From the NCBI GenBank assembly GCA_022497155.1, contig MU385751.1, positions 1 through 64,000 on the forward strand: DNA of 64,000 bases, read 5' to 3'. Both the position numbers and the translations under genes were made by a program. The stretch is from Whalleya microplaca (lineage: Eukaryota > Ascomycota > Sordariomycetes > Xylariales > Xylariaceae). Positions 46,226 through 58,710 of this stretch are shown piece by piece (positions within the stretch are counted from its first letter, which is position 1; each line of letters starts with the position of its first letter). Below the pieces are notes generated by a model. The model saw nothing but the letters and a program-made list of their open reading frames with translations. It had not been told where the DNA came from and did no database searches.

Positions 46226-49200
46226 GATGGCGGTGTTGTGCCTGTGAAGGCGTCGATAATGCTATCGATGTTGGATGTTGCTTCGATGATTTACAGAAGA
46301 GCAGTTTGCTCAAAGTACATTCAATGTACGCGGTAATGCAATTACTAGTTTGGACGTGGAGTGGCTATCGCCGTAATCGTTGGTTGATGCAATTTGGTAG
46401 GAGGATGGATCCGCAGGGACCTCGAGACATCGGGAGGTCGGGCGACGGGTGGATTGATCCGATGTGGGGGCGAGCTGGACGTCTTACCTAAGCAGAAGCT
46501 CGCCTGTAGATTTCCAGCTCCAGTCCCACTGCATTTCAGCAGTACCAAACTTTGCTGTACGAAAATGGTATTAAAAAGATACAAAAAAATAAAATGTCTA
46601 AGTGACGAATGCCTATATGGCGAATGCCCGAAGGCGAATGCCCCGAAAGGCGAATGCCCCGGAGGGCGATCGAACGCTGTGCCTACAGATGAGAAGAGTA
46701 GGCCCTTTCCCAGAAGACCACTGCTGATCGATAATGTGTCTCTGCTTAATGTGCCTTATCACCCTTTACACAATGTCCCCTCCGGATTATAGTCTACCAA
46801 TTAAGGCATTCGCCGTTGAGCAGGAATGCGGTAATGTCGCCATTTCTTCATTCCATCTTCCCCTCTTATATCTATTAGTTTCGTTTGCATTTTTATATGC
46901 ATGATTCGGTTGGTTGTTTGACCCTGAATCTGAGATTTCATTCCCTGGCAAGATCGAGATGTTAGTGTGAAGCCTCATGCGCAATTCATAGCTATGAGCT
47001 GAAGGGACCCCTTTTTCTTACTGCGTAAGTTGTAAGTACTCGCTTTTATATCATATGCTTCTGAGATGTACCGAACTATTCAGGACAAATGAGTTATAAG
47101 TTGTAAACACCCACCGATGAAAGGAACTTAATAAACAAGTCATGGTTACAAGTGTGACCTCACAACTCAAGACTTGATGAATTACATGACATGGAAGCAT
47201 ACCGATAGCTTTACTCGGTGCCGATATTGCTGAAGTCATGTAAATGCAATCCTGAAGGCTCTTAATAAACATCGTCGTAGATCGCCAACCCCGGTGAGAC
47301 AGCGCATCGAAACGAAATGCAAAAATTCCTACAAACAGCAATTCTCCTCACAATTCAACGGTCTACATTATCCGGTAGATTGCTATTTCGATTGCGCGAT
47401 GCTGTAGAGGCTCAGGCTGTGTTGGCTGTGGCGATGCCCCTCAAGCTCAACGGTTGCTGTCGCTCCCGTACTCCCACACCAAGTGTATTCTTCCGGATCT
47501 CGTACAACCCGAACGTTTAATTGGGGCATGAGCAATTCCTACGAGACAGATGGCAACGCGTAGCTTGTGCGGAGTTGTACGGCTTCATCTCGAGTTGTCC
47601 CTCCGCCGATGAGTGGTGAAGAAGCACCCCTAGAACGTGGCTCTGCTCTCTCTGCTCGGCGGTAAAGACGGAATCTTAACGGCTAGGCAAGTTCCTGACA
47701 AGCAGGCAAGCGGAGCCTGCTGGGTATATGTAAGCACTAACCTGAAGTTCCTAGCTATATTTGGCATAGTCGTGGTGGTGGGAGGTCCCCAGGCGCAGGT
47801 ACTAATTTTATTTGGAGCTCCTTCGCAACAGCTAGCCAATCAAAGCCAATGTCAACTCTTAACACAAACTTCATATATGCAAGTCCAATACCGGTTAGAT
47901 GTTTCTACATTATTGTACGTACGCAGGAGCACAGCTTCTTCCTACCACGTATGTATGCCATAATTTCCACCTTTGCAAGTTCTGTCTCCTCTGGGCTGGT
48001 GCCCCATTCTATGGTCGCTTCGAGTGTGACCTTGCATGGCTGAACGATTCCCATATCTGTTGCAGCGCATGAAAGACAAAGCGTGCCAAAAATGGAACGA
48101 ATATGAACACAGCGCCACCGGCTACTACGGATCCATTAAGTGAACAAAGAACTGACAGTTTGACGACGTAAGCTCTCGATGACGTGAGAGATCAGCCAAT
48201 GGGATCGCGGGCGTGTTAGGGAGCACTGGGGGGTCGCATAACCCCCATGTCTACAGCCCTGGTATTTTCACGCAATATGTACCTATGTCGATGGGCCTGC
48301 CAGCTTATATGCGGCTGACCTGTCACATACAAGTGGGAATCCAACAGCAGTCAGTTCTGTCAGTTAGAATCTGACTGTGCTTGACTGGAAATTGATAACA
48401 GGGCCTAATGCTACTGGCATGAATGCGGCTCGCTTGCGTGGTGAAAGCATGTACAGCAAATAGACTTCAGACGAAGCCGTAAAAAGATGTCTCGGTAGAG
48501 TTCTACAGATGTTCTGTTTCTTGTTTCGTTTGCTACCACCGCCTCGGATAAAAACAGCTTGGGTTGACCGCATTCGAAACATCCCTCCTCGCGCTTAACA
48601 GTTGATTCGCCCAGACGTAATACTCATTTGTCAAGCCTCGCTGGCCTGAAAGTTAAAAGAAATTGACTGTGTGATACCCCTTTATATTTGATCAGTTATT
48701 CACCGATGATGCAAGGATCCCATTAGGTTAGTAGGCTGGTAGGTTGGTCACTTTATTATTACCACATGTAGATTTTCCAATCGGCCATCCTTTCTCCGCA
48801 TTGTATCCTTGCACAAGCTGATTACTGGGGGAACAAAGCTATGCCAGTGATTGACTCGGAGTGAACTACTTGGTTGCTTGCCCACATAGTGCGATGATGT
48901 ACAAGATGACAAAGGCCACACCGTGAGTTACTTGCAGTACAAAGGTGGATAGATATAAGGATTGTGGCTACCCGCTTGTTTACCCAACCTTCTTTTCACC
49001 ATTGTACCTTCATTCTTTGTTCTTCATGCTCTATCTTTCTGTAGGATTCACATACCTTGCCTGATAAAAGTAGCACTCGGCTCCGCAGGTAATTCTATTT
49101 CCAGATCCATAACTCTGGGAAGCTTAAGCTAAGCCAACACCGTTTATATCAGGTCTAATACATAATATCATAACCAACTCCCAACCCACCGGCTCGACAA

Positions 49201-49287
49201 CATAAGAAATCAGCGTTACGCCCACTTGAACGGCACACCCGATCCATATTCTTCATACCTTTCAGATATCTAGCTATCTCGACGAAG
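46226..49287. other. Long intergenic region
   Basis: No gene recognised. It contains the minisatellite at 46604-46669. A TATA-like motif near 49145 (tttatat) precedes the superoxide dismutase gene. Confidence 0.45.
46604..46669 (+). repeat. GGCGAATGCC minisatellite with distant inverted copy
   Basis: The unit (G)GCGAATGCC plus a 5-7 nt spacer (such as CCGAAA) occurs about 4.5 times with a 14-16 bp period. The inverse, GGCATTCGCC, occurs once at 46805-46814, so a 10-bp stem spanning about 180 bp is possible. Confidence 0.7.
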
Positions 49288-50144
49288 ATGCGCGTGTCCA
49301 ATATTATCTCGCTCTCAGCCGTTGGCGTCTCGGCTGTCCTTGCACAGAATGACACCACAGGAGTAAGTTCATCCATCAACACTAGCTTTGTCACTGGAGG
49401 GCCGGTTACTGACTCGCTTCAACAGAAACTGGGCGACGCGACTGTCGTCACGAACAACCCTGTAGGAAAGGCTGTCGTCGCCACATTACCAGAGCAACCG
49501 TTCTTCACTGCCGGAAGCCTCAACGGGAATGTGAAGGGGTCGGTTGTCGCCAAATCTGGACCCAACGGCGAGGGTATCGATTACGAGGTTTCCTTCTCCA
49601 ACATCCCCACAGAGGGTGGCCCATTCAGTACGTCTTCCCTCCACTTAAACTGTCCAGAAAGAATAGCACTAACCTCTATCTAGTTTACCATATCCACGTT
49701 GCCCCCGTCCCATCCGACGGCAACTGCACGAGCACACTTGCGCATCTCGACCCCTTCATCCGCGGCGAGGACCCCGCCTGCGATTCCACGAAGCCCGCGT
49801 CGTGCCAGGTGGGCGACCTGAGCGGCAAGTACGGCAAGATCACGTCGGAGTCGTTCAGCGCCAAGTACCACGACCCATACACCTCGCTCGTCGAGGGCGT
49901 CGGCTCCTACTTCGCCAACCGCAGCATCGTCTTCCACTTCGCGAACAAGACGCGCATCTCGTGCGCCAACTTCACCACGCTCCAGGGCAACGGCACCGGC
50001 GCCCCCGTCCCGTCGGGCACTGGCGCCGTCGGCCCCACGCCCACGGGTTCGGGGTACGCCGTCGTTACCGCCGCCGCGAGCACCCTGAACATCGTGAAGA
50101 ACCTCGCCATCGCGCCCGCCATGGCTCTGTTGCTTGCGCTATAG
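49288..50144 (+). CDS. GPI-anchored extracellular Cu-only superoxide dismutase
   Basis: Cell-surface enzyme of 266 aa that converts superoxide to peroxide, typically against host or environmental oxidants. Exons: 49288-49627 and 49684-50144. Signal peptide over residues 1-19 (MRVSNIISLSAVGVSAVLA). Copper ligands are visible in YHIHVAPVPSDGNC, AHLDPF and IVFHFANKTR; cysteines in DGNC, PAC, SCQVGDLSGKYGKI and ISCANF fit the conserved disulphides. The zinc-binding loop of classical Cu/Zn enzymes is absent, as in yeast Sod5-type proteins. A Gly/Pro/Ser/Thr-rich linker then leads to a hydrophobic C-terminal tail (IAPAMALLLAL), the expected GPI-anchor signal. The second exon is markedly GC-rich compared with the AT-rich spacers. 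Confidence 0.9.
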
Positions 50145-51230
50145 ACATCGTGGGGTAAAAGCATGGATGGATCGGTCGTCATGGACCTGTAATCTTACTC
50201 ACTTGATTTCGGCGTATTAGTTGTGGCAACGCACTTCTGGCGACAGGCTTGGAGATTGATGTATGATGACGCTGCTAGTCGCTACGCCGTCTAGGCTAAT
50301 TGGTCAGAGTAGGAGCCCTGCTTATGGCAGACGCTCTGAAGGCATAGCAAAAAAACATTGCGCTTCCCTTGTACATATTCGTATACCAATAGATTTGTAT
50401 TCCGTCATGCCTGTGTATCCACGCAATTGAGACTAGGAATGAAATTGAGATTGAAGAGACCTGAATGTAGCCTATTCCCCTCACCCCAGAAGACCCTACG
50501 ACTCTTGGCAGCTTGTGGGTTGCGGGGGTTGTAATTGAGATCTACGCACGGAGGGAGGTCCCTGTGCACCAAGAGCACGCCAAGTTCTCAGGCTCGCTCC
50601 AATGACTCCCAGATCCTCACGCCCACGTAGACATTCCGCTTATATTAGCAAAGAAATACTACATTCTAGCATTGGCACAGCCGTTAGATTCCCAAGAACA
50701 TATAATAGGATAAATAGTACATGCAATAACTATAAAAAAAAATGAGTTATGTCGAGGAATATCGCGGGGAGGATATTGGATAATTGTAACCCAGGCTAAC
50801 TTTGATAAGTGAATGGTATGCTAGCTTTACACAGACTGAAAAGGTTAGCAAAGAATCGCCATAGCACAATTACAGGCTATCTGAAGTGTACTATTATATT
50901 TTATTCTATAAACCTAATTATACTAGATGTAATAGTATTGAACTAGCAATGACGACATTTGGGGACGACCTGACGACTTGATACTGTTTAAATGAAGATA
51001 ATGTAGATGCGATTCCGAATTTCCTAAGTGCGCCGCCATATCAAGCTGAGCTAACTAGCCAGATGATCAGCATAGATAGTCCAACTAAAGTCATTGCTTC
51101 CTCATTTTTAAGTCTAGTCTACTAACTGCTACGACTCGATGCTATAACTCTTTTAGATTTGACCTCTTATGACAGGCAGGGAAATCCCATGTTGTGCACA
51201 TGAGTACTCTGGATACTACCACGAAACCGG
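50145..51230. other. Intergenic, no gene seen
   Basis: 3' region of the superoxide dismutase gene, AT-rich from 50640 onward. Nothing recognised. Confidence 0.45.
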
Positions 51231-51900
51231 ATGCCTCGTCGTCCTGCTGATTCTCATGGTGGCGATCTACCTCAGCTGCTTAGACGCCAGGAGCTGTTGC
51301 AAGACATCACTAAGACATTACAAGACGAACGCAGCTTATCTGACGCAGGGTCTGTGAGACTAGTGACATCTTCATGTGAGACTCTGTCTAGCCATGCAAT
51401 CATTGAATCCCTAGCAGCGATCGCTAAGCGAGCTGTAAGTATGCGATATCAGAGTGAGGCGTTGAGCACGGCTCATCATTGAATCTTGTAAATCTCAGTA
51501 GTTGAGGTCAGCATGAGTCCAAGTTGCGCGAGTGAAGAGTTTCGCCCCTTCACAAATTGTTAGACAAGCTACATGCACATCTCATCCTCTACTTTCATAT
51601 TGTCAGTTATCAGCTCATTATAACCTTACTCCAAGTATAATCAATTACCTGTGGAAACATCATCGCCGGACCAAGTATGAAATTAGAGGACAATATCAGT
51701 TGTGGCAGATTTATGTTGAAACTTCAACCTCCCATTTCATTGAAAGCCCAATCGTTGGCCAATATGACGGCCTTGAAGCGCTTGCATTCACTCGATGTCA
51801 TAGCAATACTCTCTGCCCTAGAACTTAATAGTCGGGATTTAATTCTTATATACAGAGTACTTAGCTATGATACTTCATAATTCACACCTATTATGTGACT
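51231..51900 (+). pseudogene. Possible decayed gene fragment, function unknown
   Basis: An exon-like frame from 51231 (with LPQLLRRQELLQDIT and SCETLSSHAIIESLAAIAKRA) ends at a strong donor, GCT|GTAAGTATG, at 51437. Further on, HESKLRE near 51512-51530 and VKSFAPSQIVRQ near 51528-51565 read in neighbouring frames, as if a one-base shift broke a continuous helical protein. Beyond that no clear frame persists. The text looks protein-like, but I do not recognise the family. Confidence 0.3.
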
Positions 51901-51946
51901 TAGAAACTGGCCCCTACAAGACAGATATCCAAATCCAACTTCTAGA

Positions 51947-53618
51947 TCAAAAACACAGCCAAGCTCCAACTCTCTTCGCCGTTCCCCGCCACCCCTCTTC
52001 TTCCGGTTCTATATCATCCTTTGTGTACACATCAGTTACAAGATCCATTGTACTGGCCCTCTTGAACCTCGTTCGTTTCATCAATTTCCATATGACAAAC
52101 ATCAACGCGAATATCGGTAGCTCAATGTAGTAACTAACGAAATCAACCGCACTGAAAGTTGGACTGAAACAGGACCATCCTTGAACAAGTACGATAAAGC
52201 TGTTCAGCACAATTGCAAATATGGGGCCTACTGGGTATGTCCAATTCTTGAACGGCAACAAGTGTTCCTTGCCCTGGGCTTTCAAGCCAGCACGGAAGCG
52301 TAGTGATGCAATACCAATGCTAATCCAAGATAGTTGGTTCGAGACTCCTACTATATTCTGTAGCCAGGTCCAGAGCTGACCGGCTCCGATGAAGGAGGCG
52401 CCAAAAAGCAAGCCTGATATAAACGATGTGGATAGGACAGCAACCCAGGGTACCTGGAAACGCGTGAGGTTTCCAAACACCTTGGGCGCATGGCCATTCA
52501 CAGATAACGTATATAGCAACCGTGATCCGGCAAACAGCGCATGATTACCAGCTGAAATGGCGCTCGTCAAGATGACAGCATTCATGAACGAACCCGCCAC
52601 TTTGGACCCGGCCATCTGAAAGGCAATGGTAAAGGGAGAGGTGCGCGTCGACTTCGAGTTCAGACCCGGGTAGTTGTAGGGTATGTTAAGACCGATCATG
52701 AGCGCCGAGAGGATGTAGAAGATCATAATTCGCCAAAATACGTTCTTGACGACCCGCGGTAGCTGGCGAGCCGGGTCCCTCGTTTCGCCTGCGGTGATCG
52801 CAATCGACTCGGTGCCACCGAAAGCAAAGGACGCCGTCACGAAGACGCTCGCGAACCCTCCGATGCCGCCCACAAACGGCGCATCAGGAAGATGCCAGTT
52901 TCGCCCACCAATATACTGGCCCGACGTGTTCCCACCGCAGTTCACCACGATGCTCAGGATGATAAAAATAACGATGGTGATGACCTTCAGCAGACACAGC
53001 CAATACTCGACCTCGCCATAGGCGCGCACATTGATGATGTTGGCCAGGACCTGCAGAAACCACACGATCAGTCCCAACGCGTACCAGGGGAACGTGTCGG
53101 TCCAGTACTCGAGCAGCAGCTGCAATGCGACCAGGTCGGCGGCCGTGGATACGGCATCGTTAAACCAGTAGTTCCAAGTCAGGGCGAAGCCGAAGGCGTC
53201 ATCGATATACCGCGACGAGAACGTTGCGAAAGATCCCGCGACTTTCATGAAGTGAGTCAGCAGCGTATTCGAACTTAACAGCTAGGCACGGCCCGCTGTA
53301 GGGTCCCATGCTCTTAAGTTGGACCATAGGCAAGGGAACCTATTTTATATGCTCACCTGGTACGTATGCTGCCATCTCACCCAGACTCATCATCGTTATG
53401 AATATGATCGCGCCGACAATCGCATAGCAGATGAGCAATGAGGCCGGACCACCGGTCGCTAACGCCTTTCCGGTGCCCAGAAACAGACCGGTCCCGATGG
53501 TGCCTCCAATGGCTATCATCTGCACTTGGCGCGGGGATAGCGCGCGTCGCAGCTTGTCCTCCGCCACCGGGTGGTCGGTGCTATGCGGTGGAGCATTCTT
53601 CTCGGAGTCGACTTCCAT
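51947..53618 (-). CDS. Amino-acid permease (fungal AAP/YAT family)
   Basis: Plasma-membrane amino-acid importer of the APC superfamily, 518 aa, 12 predicted helices. Minus-strand exons: 53618-53357 and 53241-51947, with one 115-nt intron. The N-terminal cytosolic stretch ends in LSPRQVQMIAIGGTIGTGLFLGTG, the first-helix signature, then LGEMAAYVPVAGSF spans the splice and continues FGFALTWNYWFND. Later marks are SFAFGGTESIAITAGETRDPARQLP (helix 6 region) and SAGNHALFAGSRLLYTLSVNGHAPKVF (helix 8 region). The C terminus is acidic then basic. The GTGAGC donor and AAAG acceptor are both chosen because they restore the conserved VPVAGSF. Substrate range cannot be judged. Confidence 0.92.
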
Positions 53619-55136
53619 GGCGGACTGCTTGTCGATCCAAAGATCGCGCGAATGGTCATGGTTTCCTCGCCACTGAGTTGCATCGCGTGGCTTTTAGCAT
53701 ATAAATGAAAATGGCGTAAGCACGTCATTTCACGTGTAATGGCGTTTAGCTGCTTGTAGGCTAACGTTACATTGTATTATTTACCACGTTATTGCGCCTA
53801 GTGAGGATATATTTGGTGCCTAACCTGTTTGGATTCAGCGCTTGGCGCTCATTTGCTGGTTTGACTTCGACTTGCCTCATTAGGAAGGCGAGCGTTCATT
53901 CGGAGGCGACTAATAATAGTTCTTTTTACCATTTTTTTCTCTTTCAATTTGCCACCAACCCTCTTTTGACGACTATGTTGCAATTAAGTCGAATAGACTT
54001 AGAAATTCTTTTATACAAACCCCGCCGTAAGAGCTAGGTTGACGATGTCAGACTAGGTATGTATATAAGACTCATGACCTCCTTGTAGGCAGAACAGGGT
54101 AGGGGGATGCAAAGGTCCGTGATAATATAGCGCTGCTGTGGAATGCTGTACTTTGAAGAAATGTAACGAGCAACACCGACTACCTTAATATGTTTGAGAA
54201 GGCGCTTGAAAATGATCATGGCCGCCTCAATGTTGTGCGATATATCGCTCTGTGCTGTTTGTTGCTATCAAGCAGCGCGGTAGTTGGGCTTGTTGGAATA
54301 TAGGAGATTACCTAGAGGCAACCTAAAGGCTGTACCATGACGGAACTTTTCATCTCCTAAGGGTTCAAAATACACTTATAGTTCACAAAATCGACGAGTG
54401 TTCATTCTAATATTCGATAGGGTTTACTTATATAAGACCAACATAAGCTGTTGACCCCTATTTTGCGCAGAAGGGACTTTCAGGAAAAAGACCTTGTGGC
54501 TTCCCAGTTCCTTGATGATGTGGCGTGGTACAAGGCTGTTCTGAAGGTTTGATATGGAGAGACAAGGATTTTATATGGCATAGACATGAGCGTGTGATTT
54601 GATATATGTATAATGCTCTACTGATAGCTCAGTAACCCAAAGAAATTATTCATGTCTTCTTCTTCCATCCAATACATGCAGGCTATGAATATCCCAGTAG
54701 TCATTTTCAGATAAAAAATATCACCAGAGCTACCCAGGGCATCGCCTTGGGCCATATAGCCACAGGCTGTAGGGCATTGCACAGCCACCCCATATTCCAA
54801 AACTCTCTATATCTTGCCGTGTGTGAGTACCGACCCAGAGTATATAACAAAGTATTATCTAGTACACAATGTATATCTAGGGTCTTGGAGTCTCCGCCTC
54901 TGGCAATGGCTTCCTAAAATGCCTACTTAATAAGTGGGATGTATACATCTAGTATGGGGTCTAAATTGATAGAACAATGAAACAAATAGTAAGACAATAA
55001 GCCTTTTCCGATAAAGTATAGTTATATTTTCACTATGGCTTTGAAACATATGGGCGTTGACATAAGCAGTCAAGGGCAGTCTCTATATCTTCTCGTATTC
55101 AGCCATTGAAGCCGTCCTATTTGGCATACAGGTCAA
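53619..55136. other. Intergenic, no gene seen
   Basis: Promoter side of the permease and AT-rich spacer. Nothing recognised. Confidence 0.45.
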
Positions 55137-55860
55137 CTACAGGCCCTGCTTATCCATTAGCTTAGCCTTGGTATTAATCGTCTTTATATAAGATGTCCTA
55201 GAGGCCATAAGCTGATGCCAGTCCTTTACTTTTGGGAAGCCCTCGAATTTCTCATCCTCGGAGCATCCTAGCAGCGCTTCAAGTCAATCTTTGTAAGGAA
55301 AGAAGGCCAAGTCATCATGCGTCATCTTGTCTCTAACGAGCCGTTCTCTTGTCTAAAGCCAACTTTCAAGGTCGCCCATAATACGTCTGACCTGGTTGCG
55401 GTGGCGCTCGAACGCTGACGTAAGTTTCTCCCAGTGCACAATGGTAAACCTACATCAATAGTTGAGTCATTAGTAACTGCCTTAACTTCGAGAGCAATTA
55501 CCAAATCCCAAGAGGACTCACCAACCTTAATTCCATAGTAAGGACCTTGTGCACTAACTTGAAAGGCAAGTCATTGCTCGCAGTGGCATTTTCCTTCAAG
55601 GTATCGTAGTTTAGGACTTTATTGGTGCCATAATTCTCGACGAGGTAAGAATATATTGCCCCAGTTTCCCAGAACACAAGATCAGTATTAGGATCTTCAA
55701 TATCTACAGAACTTAGCTACCAACTTTCATATACAACTTAAGACAGTTTCACATAATATTTATCACTTAGATACCTATTTTAAGGAACACATACCTAGAG
55801 CGCGGCCGTTAATGACGATATTGATGTACGGCTTCAATAGGTTCCCAGGAATCTCTTATA
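55137..55860 (-). pseudogene. Glutathione S-transferase (Ure2-like) pseudogene
   Basis: The minus strand carries most of a GST in order: LKPYINIVINGRAL with a donor near 55790, then DIEDPNTDLVFWETGAIYSYLVENYG (thioredoxin-fold end; the IEDPN/ES-type glutathione site), LAFQVSAQGPYYG, an intron of about 90 nt, WEKLTSAFERHRNQVRRIMGDLESWL, RERLVRDKMTHDDLAFFPYKD, and the C-terminal GFPKVKDWHQLMASRTS..TKAKLMDKQGL, stop at 55137-55139. Lesions: a frameshift before the LAFQV segment, TGA in place of Trp just before it, TAG after ESWL (probably from CAG), and TGA after PYKD (probably from TGG). The point changes are all C-to-T or G-to-A type. The N terminus is largely lost. Confidence 0.75.
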
Positions 55861-58710
55861 TACATGTAACGTGAGCTCATGACGGGGACCAGATCTAGCT
55901 AACCCTGATAGTCCGGTAGTGCCCGCCCCCCACCCTAACAAAGCTATCTGAGATCTTAAGAAAGAAAGTTTTCCTCAGCAGTCACCTGGAAAATGCATAA
56001 TTGAAAATGGCCTTCTGGCGCAGGTATATAATATTCATGGAGCTGGAACTCACTCACACTTTCTCTTTCAGTAACCTCCATTTTGTCTCCCTAACCTTAT
56101 CGAGTTCCGTGGGTCCTTCCGAAGTCGAAGTATCGTGGTGTCTTCGAAACCACATAGCCTATTACTGGATGAACTATTGGGATACCTGTAGACGCCTAAG
56201 ACTTTTCTGAAAACGCGAAAAAGTATCGTTCATCGATGTCCCTTGATTATTCCCGTTCTGGCCGAAATACACTATGAGTCTGGAAAGTATTCTTTGTAAC
56301 AGGGAACGTCTTGGGTACCCAATGGGATGACACTATCCATCGACTACAGGAGGTTGCCTTCTTACCATATGAGGGACTTTTCTACCATATTGTACCTGAT
56401 GGTGTTATAAAGTAGGACTCATACTTCTTCTTTGATTCTACTTCTATATCAGTGTGCAGAATGACGATAATTCCCAATGTAAGAGCCTTTTACATTAGCT
56501 ACTGAGTGATTATATCTTAGAGTCTTTCTATTGTACATATCTTCTATAAATTTTAACTCTAGTATTTATGCTTAAGATTAAACATGCTTTTACAATATCT
56601 TACCTAACTATGTCTATTCGGATGGCGTTATAAAACGATGAATAGACTGAGCGGATATTGCACTCCTTATAAGCGTCTCTTCAAACGCCAGTTTTTTTTG
56701 GAGTTTAAACCTTAATTTGGCACTGTTATTGGTCATATAGACCATAACTAAAGGTCCATCCTCTGGCATTGGAGATTCGTCAGAGATAGGACATATGAGT
56801 CCTTTTGAAGGGACGATTACTCATCTACATCGAGATAGTAACACCTCCGACTAGGGAGTTGAGGCAGGGTCGCATGAATACCTACCTAGCCAGGGGAATC
56901 CCTTGCACTAGATAAAGGTCTGTCACTAAGCGTTCTGTAAGTCTAGAATAAGTATATTTGATCAATTAAAGTATTTAAATGTTTATGTTCATTTGAATCT
57001 CGATCAGCTGAACGTCCGATGCAGTGTTGTGAGAGGAAACCCTCTTATTCATTATTATTGCGTGGTACAGGTTGTTGGTGAATTAAGTAAGCTTAGATGA
57101 GGCTGCTAGGGTCCGCCACAAACCGATAAGTACGGGTCTCTGATAACAGAATACATGTACTTACATCAAATGTATGGATGTACCCCCTGACCTCAAAACG
57201 TCATCATTGATCTGGAGATTTACATACATACATGTAGTACATGATTAACTTGAATCAATTCGAAGTCCATGGATAGTTGACTTCATTTCCACTACTATCA
57301 ATCCAATTTACATTGTGTTTCTCGACAACGCTAGTTCAAAAGTCTATCTTTGCATCTGCTAGTCTGTCTATTCTCATCAATCCACAGTAAACAGCGAATC
57401 TGCTCAAACACATCCCGACGTAGAATATGGTTTGTACCCATCACGGCCGTGAGGTTCCATCTCACTAACATACCGCATAGGGGTTAAAAGAAGATCTCGA
57501 AGCAAAACCTGCATGTCACCCGCGTGCGGTAAGTCAACTAAGCACTTCAACCGAGATGCTGCAGTTCATATGAGCTAACACGACTCGTTCCGTCAAGTGC
57601 GCCATTCAAGGTATACCAATACCACTTCACTTGCTTGATTGTTTCACCGCGAACTAGTTGAATTCTAACATGAGTAGACTGCCTTGGGAGGAACAACTAC
57701 AATGAGTCGAAATGTTCTCATCTTATCGACGCTTTATATGAGTGTTGCGATGCTTTCTACCGGAAGCATGGTGACGACGCAACCAGTGCTAGCTGCCCAA
57801 AAGCCAACCTCCTACGACTGAAGATGAAGCAGAGGCAGGAGGGAATCAAATGAAGAAGAGGACGATTTATTAGACTGGCAATACACATTGTCCAGGAGTA
57901 GCTTGTTTAGTATCAATGCATGCACTGTTGGTCGATGGGTGTAGACAGGTGTAGTATGTTCCACGTCTCCGTAGCGTCCACCTAAACAAAGAAGTTAGGC
58001 AACATTCTTGGAGAGCGGAATCGTTCTAGGCGATCATTGAGCGCGCAAGAGGCCCTCGAGGGGCCTGGATAACCATTGAAGGAAATAGTTGGCGTATCCC
58101 GAGACTCTAAGATGAATGCCGATGACATTTATGAAGAGAAAAGAAGGAGAAGAAAATTTGTGTGACGCGCTTGCACACGAAGACTTTTACATGTAGAACG
58201 GCAGCAAGCCCAGCCACCCGCCCACCCTAGGTTAGCCAATCAGTCATGGTTATCAGCCACCCCGCCAGCCACGCCTGCCGTTCACTGATGGAGCAGTCGG
58301 GCAGTCTGAGAGCAGCTGCCACCAGATACCGCCTAATGGCAAGGGAGGGGCGTCTATCCTTGTCTTTTTAGTACTAGCCTAAAACTAAGCTTCTTGACCT
58401 GACCAGCTCCTGCCGACGCGCTGCATCTATCTAATCCAACCAACCAACCAGCCAACCGGCCAACCTGCGTAGCGACTACCAGAGCACGTCGCGTACATAT
58501 TATTTTCTCCCCACTGACAGCTTCACTCTGACGAAACCCACGAATTACTGACCTCTTCTACGCTCACTGACAATACGCCTTTTCATTATTGGATGACTGT
58601 AGGCCCTAGGTAGCGACTGAGAGGATGCTGGCCGGCATATAGTTGCTCTTCGCAAGATTCATAACAACCTCTTGCGCCAGTCTGCGTTTACCGTTTCCTG
58701 CGACACAAAG
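55861..58710. other. Long AT-rich intergenic region, then promoter of the nucleoporin gene
   Basis: No gene recognised from 55861 to about 57690. From 58190 the sequence becomes C-rich, with a CCAAT box (tagccaatcag) near 58233 and a CCAAC-type run at 58436-58466, consistent with the promoter and 5' leader of the housekeeping gene at 58711. Confidence 0.45.
57702..57821 (+). CDS. Possible 39-aa secreted peptide
   Basis: A short frame starts in a good context (CTACAATGAG) and encodes a basic start, a hydrophobic stretch with several methionines (VLILSTLYMSVAMLSTGSM) and a PVLAAQ site that resembles a signal-peptidase cleavage, leaving only about 10 residues. Nothing else supports it, and chance is likely. 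Confidence 0.2.
   Translation: MSRNVLILSTLYMSVAMLSTGSMVTTQPVLAAQKPTSYD

Noticed and set aside
49680..49937. Minus-strand frame opposite the superoxide dismutase exon
   Set aside because: Antisense shadow of a GC-rich coding exon with clear copper-site motifs on the plus strand.
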